Below, one piece after another: positions 1-8,022 of a stretch of 64,000 bases of DNA. Each line of letters starts with the position of its first letter. The first letter of the stretch is position 1. The stretch lies in contig CP143625.1 in the NCBI GenBank assembly GCA_036362785.1, positions 62,001-126,000 on the forward strand, written 5' to 3'. Origin of the DNA: a beta proteobacterium MWH-UniP1. Its GTDB lineage: Bacteria > Pseudomonadota > Gammaproteobacteria > Burkholderiales > Burkholderiaceae_A. Made by a program: the position numbers and the translations under genes. The notes under the pieces were generated by a model that was not told the DNA's origin, did not search any database, and saw only the letters and a list, made by a program, of their open reading frames with translations.

Positions 1-697
1 AGGCAGCAACCCAGCCCAGCATGTCCATTGGGTCAAGTGTGGGGAGAAATTCGAATTTGCCCTCGGCAGATGCCTTGGTAATCACATTGGCAACCCCGCC
101 AGCCTGGTCGGCGGCATTGTTGGCCACGATCAAAAGACCAATGATGATGACAATCATCTGCACAAAAGTGGTCATGGCCACCGACCACATCCCGCCGAAC
201 AAGGTATAGACCAGAACCACACCGGCACCGATGAGCATGCCCTGGTTTGTCGAGATCAGATCATTGGACAAGACATTGAAGACCAGACCCAAGGCGGTGA
301 TCTGGGCCGATACCCAGCCCAGATACGACACGATGATGCAGATGGAGAGTAGTAATTCGGTCTGACGGTTGTAGCGCACACGGAAGTAGTCGCCCAGCGT
401 CATCAGGTTCATGCGATACAGCGGTCTGGCAAAGATCAATCCAAACAAAACAAGACATATGGAAGCGCCAAGCGGATCCGAGATCAGCCCACGGAACCCT
501 TTTTCTAGAAATGTTGCCGAGATGCCCAACACGGTTTCTGCCCCGAACCAGGTGGCAAAGACCATGGCCAGCACGATGGGCATGGGCAAATTGCGTCCGG
601 CCGTGATGTAGTCCTTGGCGTTGTGAACCTTGGTCGCGGCATATAAGCCGATCGCGATGGAAATCGCCAGGTAAGCAATGACCAGCCAGAGCAGCAT
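1..697 (-). CDS. Sodium:solute symporter (SSS family), 3' end cut by window edge
   Basis: The first 232 codons of a polytopic membrane protein are visible; the rest lies beyond base 1. The start is the ATG at 697, since an in-frame TAA lies eight codons upstream and no other start codon intervenes. The N-terminus is a hydrophobic helix (MLLWLVIAYLAISIAIGLYA), followed by the SSS-type GRNLPMP and ATWFGAETVLG segments and by further long hydrophobic helices, the pattern of the LeuT-fold SLC5/PutP family. Such proteins use the sodium gradient to import solutes across the inner membrane; the substrate cannot be told from this fragment. It reads in the same direction as ubiB but is separated from it by a terminator-like hairpin, so it is probably its own transcription unit. 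Confidence 0.85.
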   Translation of the reverse strand, partial: MLLWLVIAYLAISIAIGLYAATKVHNAKDYITAGRNLPMPIVLAMVFATWFGAETVLGISATFLEKGFRGLISDPLGASICLVLFGLIFARPLYRMNLMTLGDYFRVRYNRQTELLLSICIIVSYLGWVSAQITALGLVFNVLSNDLISTNQGMLIGAGVVLVYTLFGGMWSVAMTTFVQMIVIIIGLLIVANNAADQAGGVANVITKASAEGKFEFLPTLDPMDMLGWVAA

Positions 698-738
698 GTC
701 GTGGGCCCTATTGACAGGTTAAGGGTGGGAACCAGTAC

Positions 739-759
739 AAAAAACCGGCATTACGCCGG
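739..759 (-). terminator. Rho-independent terminator after ubiB
   Basis: On the minus strand a CCGGC/GCCGG stem with a 5-base loop is followed directly by six T residues (the A-run at 739-744). It lies 58 bases past the ubiB stop and 42 bases before the symporter start, so it fits the end of the folate-SDR/folB/ttcA/ubiB transcript. Confidence 0.65.
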
Positions 760-816
760 CAACAGTGATTATAGGATTGCCCGGTGTCTTGTAGCGCTCC
801 GGGTCGGCGTGGGGGC

Positions 817-2397
817 CTAATGGAGCCAGACCAGCCAGCGGCTGTCCGTGCCCAGCAAGACCACCACCAAAATAGCCGCCAGCAGGCCTGACATTAGCCA
901 CAGCACTGCCCGGGTCTGGCGTTGCGATCGTGCCAAGGCCTGGACCTGTTTTTGCAGTTCTTGGGGGTTTTGGTTGGCCGCATGGGCTAAGGCTTGATGC
1001 AAGAGTCGCGGCATCTGGGGCAGGGTCGTAGCCCAGCGTTCGGATTCCTTCATCAGGCCCTTGCGCAGCGCCCGAAACCCGATTTGCTCCTGCATCCAGC
1101 GCTCTAAAAATGGTTTGGCGGTTTTCCACAGATCTAGATCAGGGTCTAACTGTCGGCCCAGACCTTCGACATTGAGCAGGGTTTTCTGAAGTAGCGTGAG
1201 TTGCGGCTGGATTTCCACATTGAATCGCCGCGAGGCCTGAAAGAGCCGAACCAACACCTGGCCAAGCGAGATCTCTTTTAGGGGCCGGTCAAAATACGGC
1301 TCACAGACCCCCCGAATCGCGGTCTCGAGTGCGTCAATCCTTGTCTCGGCGGGAACCCAGCCTGACTCGACATGAAGCTCGGCTACGCGGCGGTAGTCCC
1401 TGCGGAAAAAGGCCAGAAAGTTCTGGGCAAGATAATTCTTATCGGTTTCTGAGAGCGTGCCCACGATGCCGAAATCCAGGGCGATGTAGTTGCCAAAATG
1501 GGGCCCACGATCGGCAACCAAGATATTGCCGGGGTGCATATCGGCATGGAAGTAGCCATCGCGAAAGACCTGGGTGAAGAAAATCTCCACACCGTCTCGC
1601 GCTAATTTTTTCAAATCGATGCCACGTGCCTGGAGTTCATCAAAGCGGTTGATGGGAATGCCATAAATCCGCTCCATCACGATCACATCATGACGACAGA
1701 GGTCCCAGACCATTTCCGGGATCTTTAAAAGCTTGGAATTTTCAAAGTTGCGTCTTAGCTGGCTCGCGTTGGCGGCCTCACGCACGAGATCAAGTTCGTC
1801 GTGCAGATAGCCATCAAACTCTTCGACGTTCTCCACAGGCTTTAAGCGACGGCCGTCGCTGGAGAATCGGGCAACAAATCGGGCGATGAGTTTCAGTAGG
1901 CCCATGTCTTGCTCAATGATGCCCACCATGCCCGGGCGCAAGACCTTGATGGCGACCTCACGGCCATCGAGTAGCCGGCCTAAGTGGACCTGGGCGATCG
2001 AGGCGCTTGCAATGGGTGTCTCGTCAAATTCAGAAAAGATCTCGTGAATTTTTTTCCCCAGCGAGCGCTCAATCGTGGCGACTGCCAATTTCGAGTCAAA
2101 TGGTGGAACCCGGTCTTGCAGCTTAGCCAACTCATTGGCAATGTCTTCGGGCAGCATGTCCCGGCGCGTGGACAGTACCTGGCCGAACTTCACAAAAATT
2201 GGGCCCAGACTCTCCATGGCCAATCGAAGCCGAACGCCGCGCGGCTCTTTGGGTTTGCGGCCCAAGTGCGACAGGCCAATGAAGGCATTAAGCAACCTGG
2301 AGTCAAAGGTTTTGGCAGCGCCCCCCAGCGCAAGCTGATCGAGTCCATATTTCAGAACAACACGCAAAATGGTGAGAAGGCGAAGAAACGAGCGCAT
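817..2397 (-). CDS. ubiB: Ubiquinone biosynthesis accessory protein UbiB (ABC1/ADCK-type atypical kinase)
   Basis: UbiB supports the late steps of ubiquinone synthesis at the inner membrane, probably through an ATPase activity that handles membrane-bound precursors. The 526-residue product has the family hallmarks in order: the KFGQVLSTR motif (KxGQ), an alanine-rich ASASIAQVH nucleotide loop in place of a glycine loop, the catalytic [10 protein letters not shown] stretch, ALDFGIVG as the DFG element, and a C-terminal hydrophobic anchor ending in [12 protein letters not shown]. Length is close to the usual 540-550. It is the last gene of a minus-strand series SDR-folB-ttcA-ubiB, 15 bases after ttcA, and is followed by a terminator hairpin. 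A quinone role fits the terminal oxidase encoded further along. Confidence 0.95.
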   Translation of the reverse strand: MRSFLRLLTILRVVLKYGLDQLALGGAAKTFDSRLLNAFIGLSHLGRKPKEPRGVRLRLAMESLGPIFVKFGQVLSTRRDMLPEDIANELAKLQDRVPPFDSKLAVATIERSLGKKIHEIFSEFDETPIASASIAQVHLGRLLDGREVAIKVLRPGMVGIIEQDMGLLKLIARFVARFSSDGRRLKPVENVEEFDGYLHDELDLVREAANASQLRRNFENSKLLKIPEMVWDLCRHDVIVMERIYGIPINRFDELQARGIDLKKLARDGVEIFFTQVFRDGYFHADMHPGNILVADRGPHFGNYIALDFGIVGTLSETDKNYLAQNFLAFFRRDYRRVAELHVESGWVPAETRIDALETAIRGVCEPYFDRPLKEISLGQVLVRLFQASRRFNVEIQPQLTLLQKTLLNVEGLGRQLDPDLDLWKTAKPFLERWMQEQIGFRALRKGLMKESERWATTLPQMPRLLHQALAHAANQNPQELQKQVQALARSQRQTRAVLWLMSGLLAAILVVVLLGTDSRWLVWLH

Positions 2398-2412
2398 GAA
2401 CAGCTATCGGGC

Positions 2413-3306
2413 TTAGAGGTCGGTTGGTTTTTGGGAATGAAAGGTAACAGTGTGCGCTGACTGGGCCGGGTTTTCAAAATCGAAGGCCCGGTCGCCATCG
2501 GGGTTGGGCGCGTTGGTCGGCGTTAGTCCGCGGAAATCAAAGAGCTTTGGGTCAAGTAGATGCGATGGAGCTACATTGCCCAGTGCCTGGAACATGGATT
2601 CGATTCGGCCTGGAAACTTTTTCTCCCAGTCGATCAGCATCTGTTTGACCTGCTGCCGCTGTAGATTTTCTTGTGACCCACAGAGATCGCAGGGAATGAT
2701 CGGAAACTGCTGCAACGCCGCCCATGTGGCCAGATCTTTTTCTTCGCAATAGGCGAGCGGCCGAATCACGACATGGCGGCCATCATCAGAGACCAGCTTG
2801 GGCGGCATGGCTTTGAGTTTTCCGCCGAAAAACAGATTTAAAAAAAGCGTTTGCAGAATGTCATCGCGATGATGGCCAAGCGCGATCTTGGTGGCCTTCA
2901 GTTCTGTGGCCACTCGGTAGAGCACGCCGCGTCGCAGCCGAGAGCAGAGCGAGCACATGGTTTTGCCCTCGGGAATCACTCGCTTGACGATCGAGTATGT
3001 ATCTTGGTCTTCAATATGAAAGGCGACACCACGGCTTTTGAGATAGTTGGGCAGCGTGTCTTTTGGAAACCCAGGATGGCCCTGATCAAGGTTCACGGCC
3101 ACGATATCAAAGTCAATCGGCGCACGGGCCTTCATGGACAACAAGATATCGAGCAGTGCATAGCTGTCTTTGCCGCCGGACATGCAGACCATCACCCGGT
3201 CACCCGCTTCAATCATGTTGAAGTCCATAATGGCCTGGCCGGTGAGCCGATGAAGACGCTTGGAGAGTTTGTTGGCCTCAAAGGCCTGTTTATCGTTTGA
3301 TCCCAT
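2413..3306 (-). CDS. ttcA: tRNA 2-thiocytidine(32) synthetase TtcA
   Basis: TtcA thiolates cytidine 32 in the anticodon loop of several tRNAs, using ATP and an oxygen-sensitive [4Fe-4S] cluster. The 297-residue protein carries the PP-loop SGGKDS (residues 43-48), the CSLC pair (118-121) and a third cysteine site in PCDLCGSQ near residue 210, matching the three cluster-binding cysteines of the family. The ATG at 3306 lies 3 bases after the folB stop, so translation is likely coupled. Gene order folB-ttcA is common in Burkholderiales. Confidence 0.96.
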   Translation of the reverse strand: MGSNDKQAFEANKLSKRLHRLTGQAIMDFNMIEAGDRVMVCMSGGKDSYALLDILLSMKARAPIDFDIVAVNLDQGHPGFPKDTLPNYLKSRGVAFHIEDQDTYSIVKRVIPEGKTMCSLCSRLRRGVLYRVATELKATKIALGHHRDDILQTLFLNLFFGGKLKAMPPKLVSDDGRHVVIRPLAYCEEKDLATWAALQQFPIIPCDLCGSQENLQRQQVKQMLIDWEKKFPGRIESMFQALGNVAPSHLLDPKLFDFRGLTPTNAPNPDGDRAFDFENPAQSAHTVTFHSQKPTDL

Positions 3307-3309
3307 GGC

Positions 3310-3696
3310 TTAGGCTGCCCAACGAATAACTTCGATGCCCACCGTTTTGCAGTCGGGATAGACATCCGGCTTTTGGGTCTCGACCCTTGCTGCACGGACA
3401 TTGGGCTGCGATAGACAGAGGCTGCAGATTTCGTCGATCAAGGTTTCTTGAAGATTAAAGTGGCGAGACTGGGCAATTTTCACAATGCCTGTTCGGATGA
3501 AATCGTAGTCGACCACATCGAGCACGTCATCACGTGCCGAGGTGCTGTTGGCAATCGGCACGAACAGATCAACGCTAATTAAGATGCGTTGCGGTGCCTG
3601 TTTCTCAAATTCATGAAATCCAATTGACGCATCAATGGAAAAATCTCTGAGAAAAATTCTTCGGCAATCAGAAAGCCGTGGATCGGTAAGTTGCAT
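3310..3696 (-). CDS. folB: Dihydroneopterin aldolase FolB
   Basis: FolB cleaves 7,8-dihydroneopterin to 6-hydroxymethyl-dihydropterin and glycolaldehyde in folate synthesis; it is a cytosolic oligomer. The 128-residue product has the usual length and pattern: an early IGFHEFEKQAPQRI segment, the VDYDFI stretch, and a basic/aromatic KPDVYPDCKTVGIEV C-terminal strand. Its ATG overlaps the stop of the upstream SDR gene (TAATG), which argues for an operon. The neighbouring SDR has a pteridine-reductase-type nucleotide motif, so the two may act on related pterins. Confidence 0.92.
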   Translation of the reverse strand: MQLTDPRLSDCRRIFLRDFSIDASIGFHEFEKQAPQRILISVDLFVPIANSTSARDDVLDVVDYDFIRTGIVKIAQSRHFNLQETLIDEICSLCLSQPNVRAARVETQKPDVYPDCKTVGIEVIRWAA

Positions 3697-4514
3697 TATC
3701 GAATCATCATCATGACATCACGGGGCTGCGGACTTAAGTGCTGACCGCCATCGACCAGTAGTGTTGTGCCTGTCACCGCACGGGCTTGCGCCAGCCAGAC
3801 AACCGCCTGCGCAATTTCCTGGGGCCGACTGGATGCACCCAGTGGTGTCATGGTGTGGGTCTTGGCGAATTCGGCTTCGGTCTGGTCCGCAGATGGCAAG
3901 GTAATTCCCGGACTAACCCCAACCACTCGCAAGACTGGGGCCAGGGCCATGGCACTGAGTCGCGTGGCTTCGTGTAAGGCCGCCTTGGACAAGGTATAGG
4001 AATAAAAATCTGGGTTGGGATTGGCGAGTTTTTGATCCAGCACATGGATCACCACTCCCAACGGGTCTGCCCCAGCAAGATGTTTTGGCTGGAGGTGCTC
4101 GTAAAGCAGCCGGGTAAGCAAGACCGGGGCTACCAGGTTGGCTGCGAAATGATTTTGCAGATGATCGGCATTCACGGTTTCTGGCCGATCAAATTCAAAG
4201 TGCGAGGCATTGTTCACAACACACGACAGATGCGGTAGTTCTTGCACTGCCTGGCCAAAGGCAGCGCTCACCTGATCGGGTGCATTTAAATCCGCACGAA
4301 CACAAATGGCCTGCCGGCCCATGGCATGAATTGCCCGCTGCAGTTCCCGCGCGGGCGTCTCTGAATGGCGATAGTGGATGCCGATATCCCAGCCATCCGC
4401 TGCCATGGCCAGTGCAATGTCTCGGCCAAGACGCACGGCAGCGCCGGTGATCAGGGCAGCCTTTGGGGCCTTCTCAGCCTTGGCAGAGGGGTTGGGAATT
4501 CGGGAATTCGGCAT
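3696..4514 (-). CDS. Short-chain dehydrogenase, pteridine reductase-like (PTR1/FolM-type)
   Basis: A 272-residue SDR enzyme. The cofactor loop reads TGAAVRLG, the TGxxxRxG form with arginine that is typical of NADPH-dependent pteridine reductases rather than the usual TGxxxGxG. The NNAS element, the catalytic YSYTLSK (YxxxK) and a C-terminal VDGGQHLSP segment complete the fold. The start is the ATG at 4514; the frame is open upstream, but there it would run into the divergent midA gene. The stop overlaps folB (TAATG). Family knowledge plus linkage to folB suggest reduction of dihydropterin or dihydrofolate, but substrate is inference; a general SDR function cannot be excluded. Confidence 0.8.
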   Translation of the reverse strand: MPNSRIPNPSAKAEKAPKAALITGAAVRLGRDIALAMAADGWDIGIHYRHSETPARELQRAIHAMGRQAICVRADLNAPDQVSAAFGQAVQELPHLSCVVNNASHFEFDRPETVNADHLQNHFAANLVAPVLLTRLLYEHLQPKHLAGADPLGVVIHVLDQKLANPNPDFYSYTLSKAALHEATRLSAMALAPVLRVVGVSPGITLPSADQTEAEFAKTHTMTPLGASSRPQEIAQAVVWLAQARAVTGTTLLVDGGQHLSPQPRDVMMMIR

Positions 4515-4547
4515 GGGCCTAAGTGTAGCTTTGATACCCTGCTGCCC

Positions 4548-5768
4548 ATGACGCCATTGGTTCGAAAAATACAAGCCCAAATCCAAGACGCTGGGGGGTG
4601 GATTGGTGCAGACGCATTTATGCAGACCGCCTTGTACACACCTGGCTTGGGCTATTACACCGGCGGCGCCGACCCGTTTGGCCAGCCGCAGGCCAAGGCC
4701 GGATCTGCACGCGGCGATTTTGTGACCGGGCCAATGCTTGGCCCATGGCTTGCCCAGGCCATCTGGGACTGGTCTAAGCCCCTTCGACTGGCCCACCCAG
4801 GCCAAGCCACTGCGGCCCCCTTTCGCATTCGTGAATTTGGCGGTGGTCGCGGCGACCTTGCTGCAGCACTTCTTCGCCTTGCACAGGCGAGCCAGGCATG
4901 CGCCGATGCGTCGGCCGGGCCAATTGCAATTGAGATGGTGGAGCTGTCGGCCGATCTGCAGGCCCGGCAACAGGCGGCCACCCGTGATCTGGGGAATGTG
5001 GTGTGGACATCATCCCTGACGCCAGGCTTTTCAGGTCTCGTACTCGCCAACGAGGTAATCGACGCCATGCCCGTGAGATGTTTCGAATGGGCGGGTGGTG
5101 ATCAGGTCTTGGAGTGGGGCGTGGGACTCTCTGGTGAAGGGAACCTTGTCTGGCAGTCGCGGCCCGCCGATGCAGAACTGCAAGCCGTGGTGATCGACCG
5201 ACAGCGGGCGGCAGCCGCTCGTGGTCTGCCTTGGGATCAGGGCTATCGGGGCGAGGTCTGCCCGTGGCTGGCGCCCTGGTGTCGTAGTTTGTTTGAGAGC
5301 ATGGATCGGGGAGCCGTTCTTCTGATCGATTATGGCTATGCTCAGCCAGAACTCGACCACCCGGGCCGCACACGGGGCACGCTCTGTGCCCATTACCAAC
5401 ACCGGCGTTTTGACGAGCCACGGTATTTGCTTGACCGCATTGGACAGCAAGACCTAACAGCCCACGTTGATTTTTCAGCCTTGGCGCGGGCTGCGACGCA
5501 GGCCGGGTTTGAGGTTGGCGGCTTTGTGACCCAGGCCCGGTTTTTAATGAACACGGGCTTATTAGAGTCGGCGCAGCGCCTGTTGCATGAAACGCAGGAC
5601 ATGGTGCTGAGAACCAAGCTGCTCCAGTCACTACAGGTCTTGTTGTCTGAATCCGAGATGGGCGAGGTCTTCAAGGTGATGTTGCTTACCAAAAACCTGC
5701 CGGCTGATTTAGCAGAACAATTACACGCAATAGGATTTGCTTTGGGCGATCGCCACACAAGCCTGTGA
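4548..5768 (+). CDS. MidA/NDUFAF7-family SAM-dependent methyltransferase
   Basis: A 406-residue member of the MidA family (formerly DUF185), related to NDUFAF7, which methylates an arginine of a complex I subunit in mitochondria. The SAM-binding motif REFGGGRGDLAAALL is followed by an acidic ELSADLQ motif and by the family-specific LIDYGYAQPE, GTLCAHYQHR and DLTAHVDFSAL blocks. The start at 4548 places the usual LVRKIQAQIQDAGGWI helix at the N-terminus; the frame is open further upstream but would overlap the divergent SDR gene, leaving only 33 bases between the two starts as chosen. The bacterial target is not known to me. Confidence 0.88.
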   Translation: MTPLVRKIQAQIQDAGGWIGADAFMQTALYTPGLGYYTGGADPFGQPQAKAGSARGDFVTGPMLGPWLAQAIWDWSKPLRLAHPGQATAAPFRIREFGGGRGDLAAALLRLAQASQACADASAGPIAIEMVELSADLQARQQAATRDLGNVVWTSSLTPGFSGLVLANEVIDAMPVRCFEWAGGDQVLEWGVGLSGEGNLVWQSRPADAELQAVVIDRQRAAAARGLPWDQGYRGEVCPWLAPWCRSLFESMDRGAVLLIDYGYAQPELDHPGRTRGTLCAHYQHRRFDEPRYLLDRIGQQDLTAHVDFSALARAATQAGFEVGGFVTQARFLMNTGLLESAQRLLHETQDMVLRTKLLQSLQVLLSESEMGEVFKVMLLTKNLPADLAEQLHAIGFALGDRHTSL

Positions 5769-5801
5769 TGCTGCGCCCAACGGTTTAAGTTTTAGGCGGG
5801 G

Positions 5802-7040
5802 CTAATGGGCATTGATAAATTTCGGATGGGTCTTTAACAGGTCTCGGCGGGCCGACCGTGTGGCCTGCGCAATCGACTGGCCCGATTGCTGTGCGGTTTT
5901 GGCCGCAAGCCCCACCGCATGGGTAGCGGTATCACTGCACACGATTTCTGCCATGGTGCAAAGATCTTGGGCGAGCGTGCGAGTTAAAAGCCCTGTGATC
6001 TCCAAGGCCGTGATCAAGGTCTTAAATCGGTCTGGCTTGCGCACGACATCGGACTGCATCAACCAGTCAAACACCACATCGATAGCGAGTAATGTCGGTT
6101 TTTCGAGTGCGGCCATCACGGGTTTAAGCGTGTCAGCCTGTTGGATTGTCAGGACTGCCAAGTCAATACACTGACGTGGCGCCTTAAAAAAATCTGTTGC
6201 CAGTGGACTGCCGTGATTAAAGACCAACACGGCATAGCGAAGCTCTAGCGGCAAGTGTTGATGAGCGGCCTGATCAAGCGCAGTCATCGTCGCTGGCAGC
6301 GGCGCTCCAGCGCTGGCGTGTAAATCTGACCAGGCACCTGACGCCATCAGCAAATCAAGCATTCGAGAGGGTTGTTCCGCCATTAACCCTTTTTGAATCT
6401 CTTGCCAGACACGCTCTGCAACGAGCGCGCGGGTCTCGCCTGCGGTGACCATGGCCTTACATAAGGCCATGGTCTCTTGTGCGACAGTAAAGCTGGGCCA
6501 TCGTGCAGCGAATCGTGCGATTCTTAAGAGCCGGACAGGATCTTCAGAAAATGCCGGGCCAATATGGCGAAACACCCCTGCCTGCAGATCCGTGAGCCCA
6601 TGAAATGGATCAATCAACTCACCATGCTGGTTGATTGCAATGGCATTGATGGTTAAATCACGGCGCGACAAGTCTTCGGTTAACGTGACCGAGGCTGACG
6701 CATTAAAGACAAAACCTTTGTAACCGGTGCCCGATTTGCGCTCAGTTCGTGCAAGTGCGTATTCGTCATGGCTGACGGGGTGCAGGAACACCGGAAAGTC
6801 TTGGCCAACGGGCATAAAGCCCGCCGACAACATCTCATCGACAGTGGCGCCGACCACGACAAAATCAAGATCAGCGTTGGCGATGCCCAGAATCGCATCA
6901 CGGACTGCACCGCCAACACAGAAGACGCCAATCTTTGGGCCGAGTCGATCCCGAACGGGGTCGGGGGCCGAGAGCACCTTGGCAAGCTGTGACAACGCAG
7001 ATTGCGCGGTCACAGGCAGTCTGTGCTCAGGTTTTTGCAC
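5802..7040 (-). CDS. cca: CCA tRNA nucleotidyltransferase
   Basis: Adds or repairs the 3'-CCA of tRNAs using CTP and ATP without a template. The class II polymerase head is intact: FCVGGAVRDAILG, the metal-binding DLDFVVVG, RRDLTINAIA, DPFHGLTDL and RIARFAARW. The C-terminal half is helical but lacks the HD phosphohydrolase motif of the long E. coli-type enzyme: where HDLGK is expected the sequence reads NHGSP. The start is uncertain. I chose the GTG at 7040, which overlaps the upstream gene by 14 bases and keeps the normal short lead into the GGAVRD motif; the ATG at 7100 is an alternative. Convergent with midA. Confidence 0.85.
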   Translation of the reverse strand: MQKPEHRLPVTAQSALSQLAKVLSAPDPVRDRLGPKIGVFCVGGAVRDAILGIANADLDFVVVGATVDEMLSAGFMPVGQDFPVFLHPVSHDEYALARTERKSGTGYKGFVFNASASVTLTEDLSRRDLTINAIAINQHGELIDPFHGLTDLQAGVFRHIGPAFSEDPVRLLRIARFAARWPSFTVAQETMALCKAMVTAGETRALVAERVWQEIQKGLMAEQPSRMLDLLMASGAWSDLHASAGAPLPATMTALDQAAHQHLPLELRYAVLVFNHGSPLATDFFKAPRQCIDLAVLTIQQADTLKPVMAALEKPTLLAIDVVFDWLMQSDVVRKPDRFKTLITALEITGLLTRTLAQDLCTMAEIVCSDTATHAVGLAAKTAQQSGQSIAQATRSARRDLLKTHPKFINAH

Positions 7041-7989
7041 GACGCTCGGATAATCTTGCGCGGGGTGACTCTTTGCCCAGATAAGCGGGAGCCACCGCAT
7101 GAATCGAGATTGGATTTTCAATGCCAAGGTCTGGTGACATCGGAGCGGCCGCAACGTTGGGCACACTGGCCGAGGCTAAATTGTCCCGGGACATCATGGG
7201 CTTACCGGGCAGGTTTTCCATCAGCCAGGCCTGCACCCAGGCAGCACCGTCGGGCAAGGGAATAATCGGCCGTGGACAGCCTGCATAAACGCCTGCCCAG
7301 TGGACCAACTCATACAGCGTCAAGACATCGGGGCCCACACATTCGTATTGCTTACCGATGGTGGCCGGGTTTTCCAGGCAGTTGGCAATGGCGTTGGCCA
7401 GATCTTGGACGGCGATTGGCTGAAACCTTGCATGAGGCGTTGCCAATGGAATGACGGGGGCGAATCGTTGCAATTTGGCAAATAGATTCATAAATTGGTC
7501 TTCTGCCCCAAAGACCACTGATGGCCGAAGAATTGTCAGATCAATATTTTGATTGGCCCGCAAGGCGGACTCTCCAGCCGCCTTAGAGCGCAGGTACATT
7601 GATGGCGCATGCTCGGCTGCACCCAGAGCACTGATGTGTACGAGCCGACGGATTTTGCGCCGGTTCATGCACCGTGCGATTCGGGCAGGAAGCTTGACAT
7701 GGGCCGCGTCAAAATCTGGCCCCCATGGCTTGCCAGTCTTGCTGTGCAAGACACCCACCAGATTGACGACCATGTCGGCATTTTCAAAGGCGTCGTAAAG
7801 CTGGGCCTCGTCGTTGGGGTTGGCCTCGATGATTTCTAGTTTGGGCAATAACCATAGATCACGGGCTTGCTGACGCTTGCGGGTAATCACGCGCACCGAT
7901 TTGCCACGCGAGATCAAGGTCGACGCCAAGGCGCGACCAATAAAACCAGAACCGCCAACAATGACCACATCAGCATGAAGCAACGGCAT
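7027..7989 (-). CDS. NAD-dependent epimerase/dehydratase-like protein, complex I NDUFA9 type
   Basis: A 320-residue extended-SDR protein with the N-terminal nucleotide motif IVGGSGFIGRALAS, a VNLVGVL stretch, an altered active-site region ending in YLRSKAAGE (YxxxK), and the LRPSVVFG segment characteristic of the NDUFA9 branch. In mitochondria NDUFA9 is a non-catalytic complex I subunit that binds NADPH; the bacterial proteins have no settled function. Two ATGs are possible, at 7995 and 7989; the second is preferred because the GGAGA ribosome-binding site then sits 6 bases away. It lies between the transglycosylase gene (upstream) and cca, with which it overlaps. Confidence 0.82.
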   Translation of the reverse strand: MPLLHADVVIVGGSGFIGRALASTLISRGKSVRVITRKRQQARDLWLLPKLEIIEANPNDEAQLYDAFENADMVVNLVGVLHSKTGKPWGPDFDAAHVKLPARIARCMNRRKIRRLVHISALGAAEHAPSMYLRSKAAGESALRANQNIDLTILRPSVVFGAEDQFMNLFAKLQRFAPVIPLATPHARFQPIAVQDLANAIANCLENPATIGKQYECVGPDVLTLYELVHWAGVYAGCPRPIIPLPDGAAWVQAWLMENLPGKPMMSRDNLASASVPNVAAAPMSPDLGIENPISIHAVAPAYLGKESPRARLSERRAKT

Positions 7990-8022
7990 AGACATTCTCC
8001 GGTAGTAATCCAGGGGCTTGGC

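Noticed and set aside
719-1129. Minus-strand frame overlapping the ubiB end and its terminator
   Set aside because: Same strand but a different frame from ubiB; Pro/Gly-rich, no ribosome-binding site, and runs through the terminator hairpin.
4774-5631. Long 285-codon open frame on the minus strand inside midA
   Set aside because: It is antisense to a well-supported methyltransferase, is rich in Pro/Arg/Gly from GC-rich shadow codons, and shows no domain pattern.
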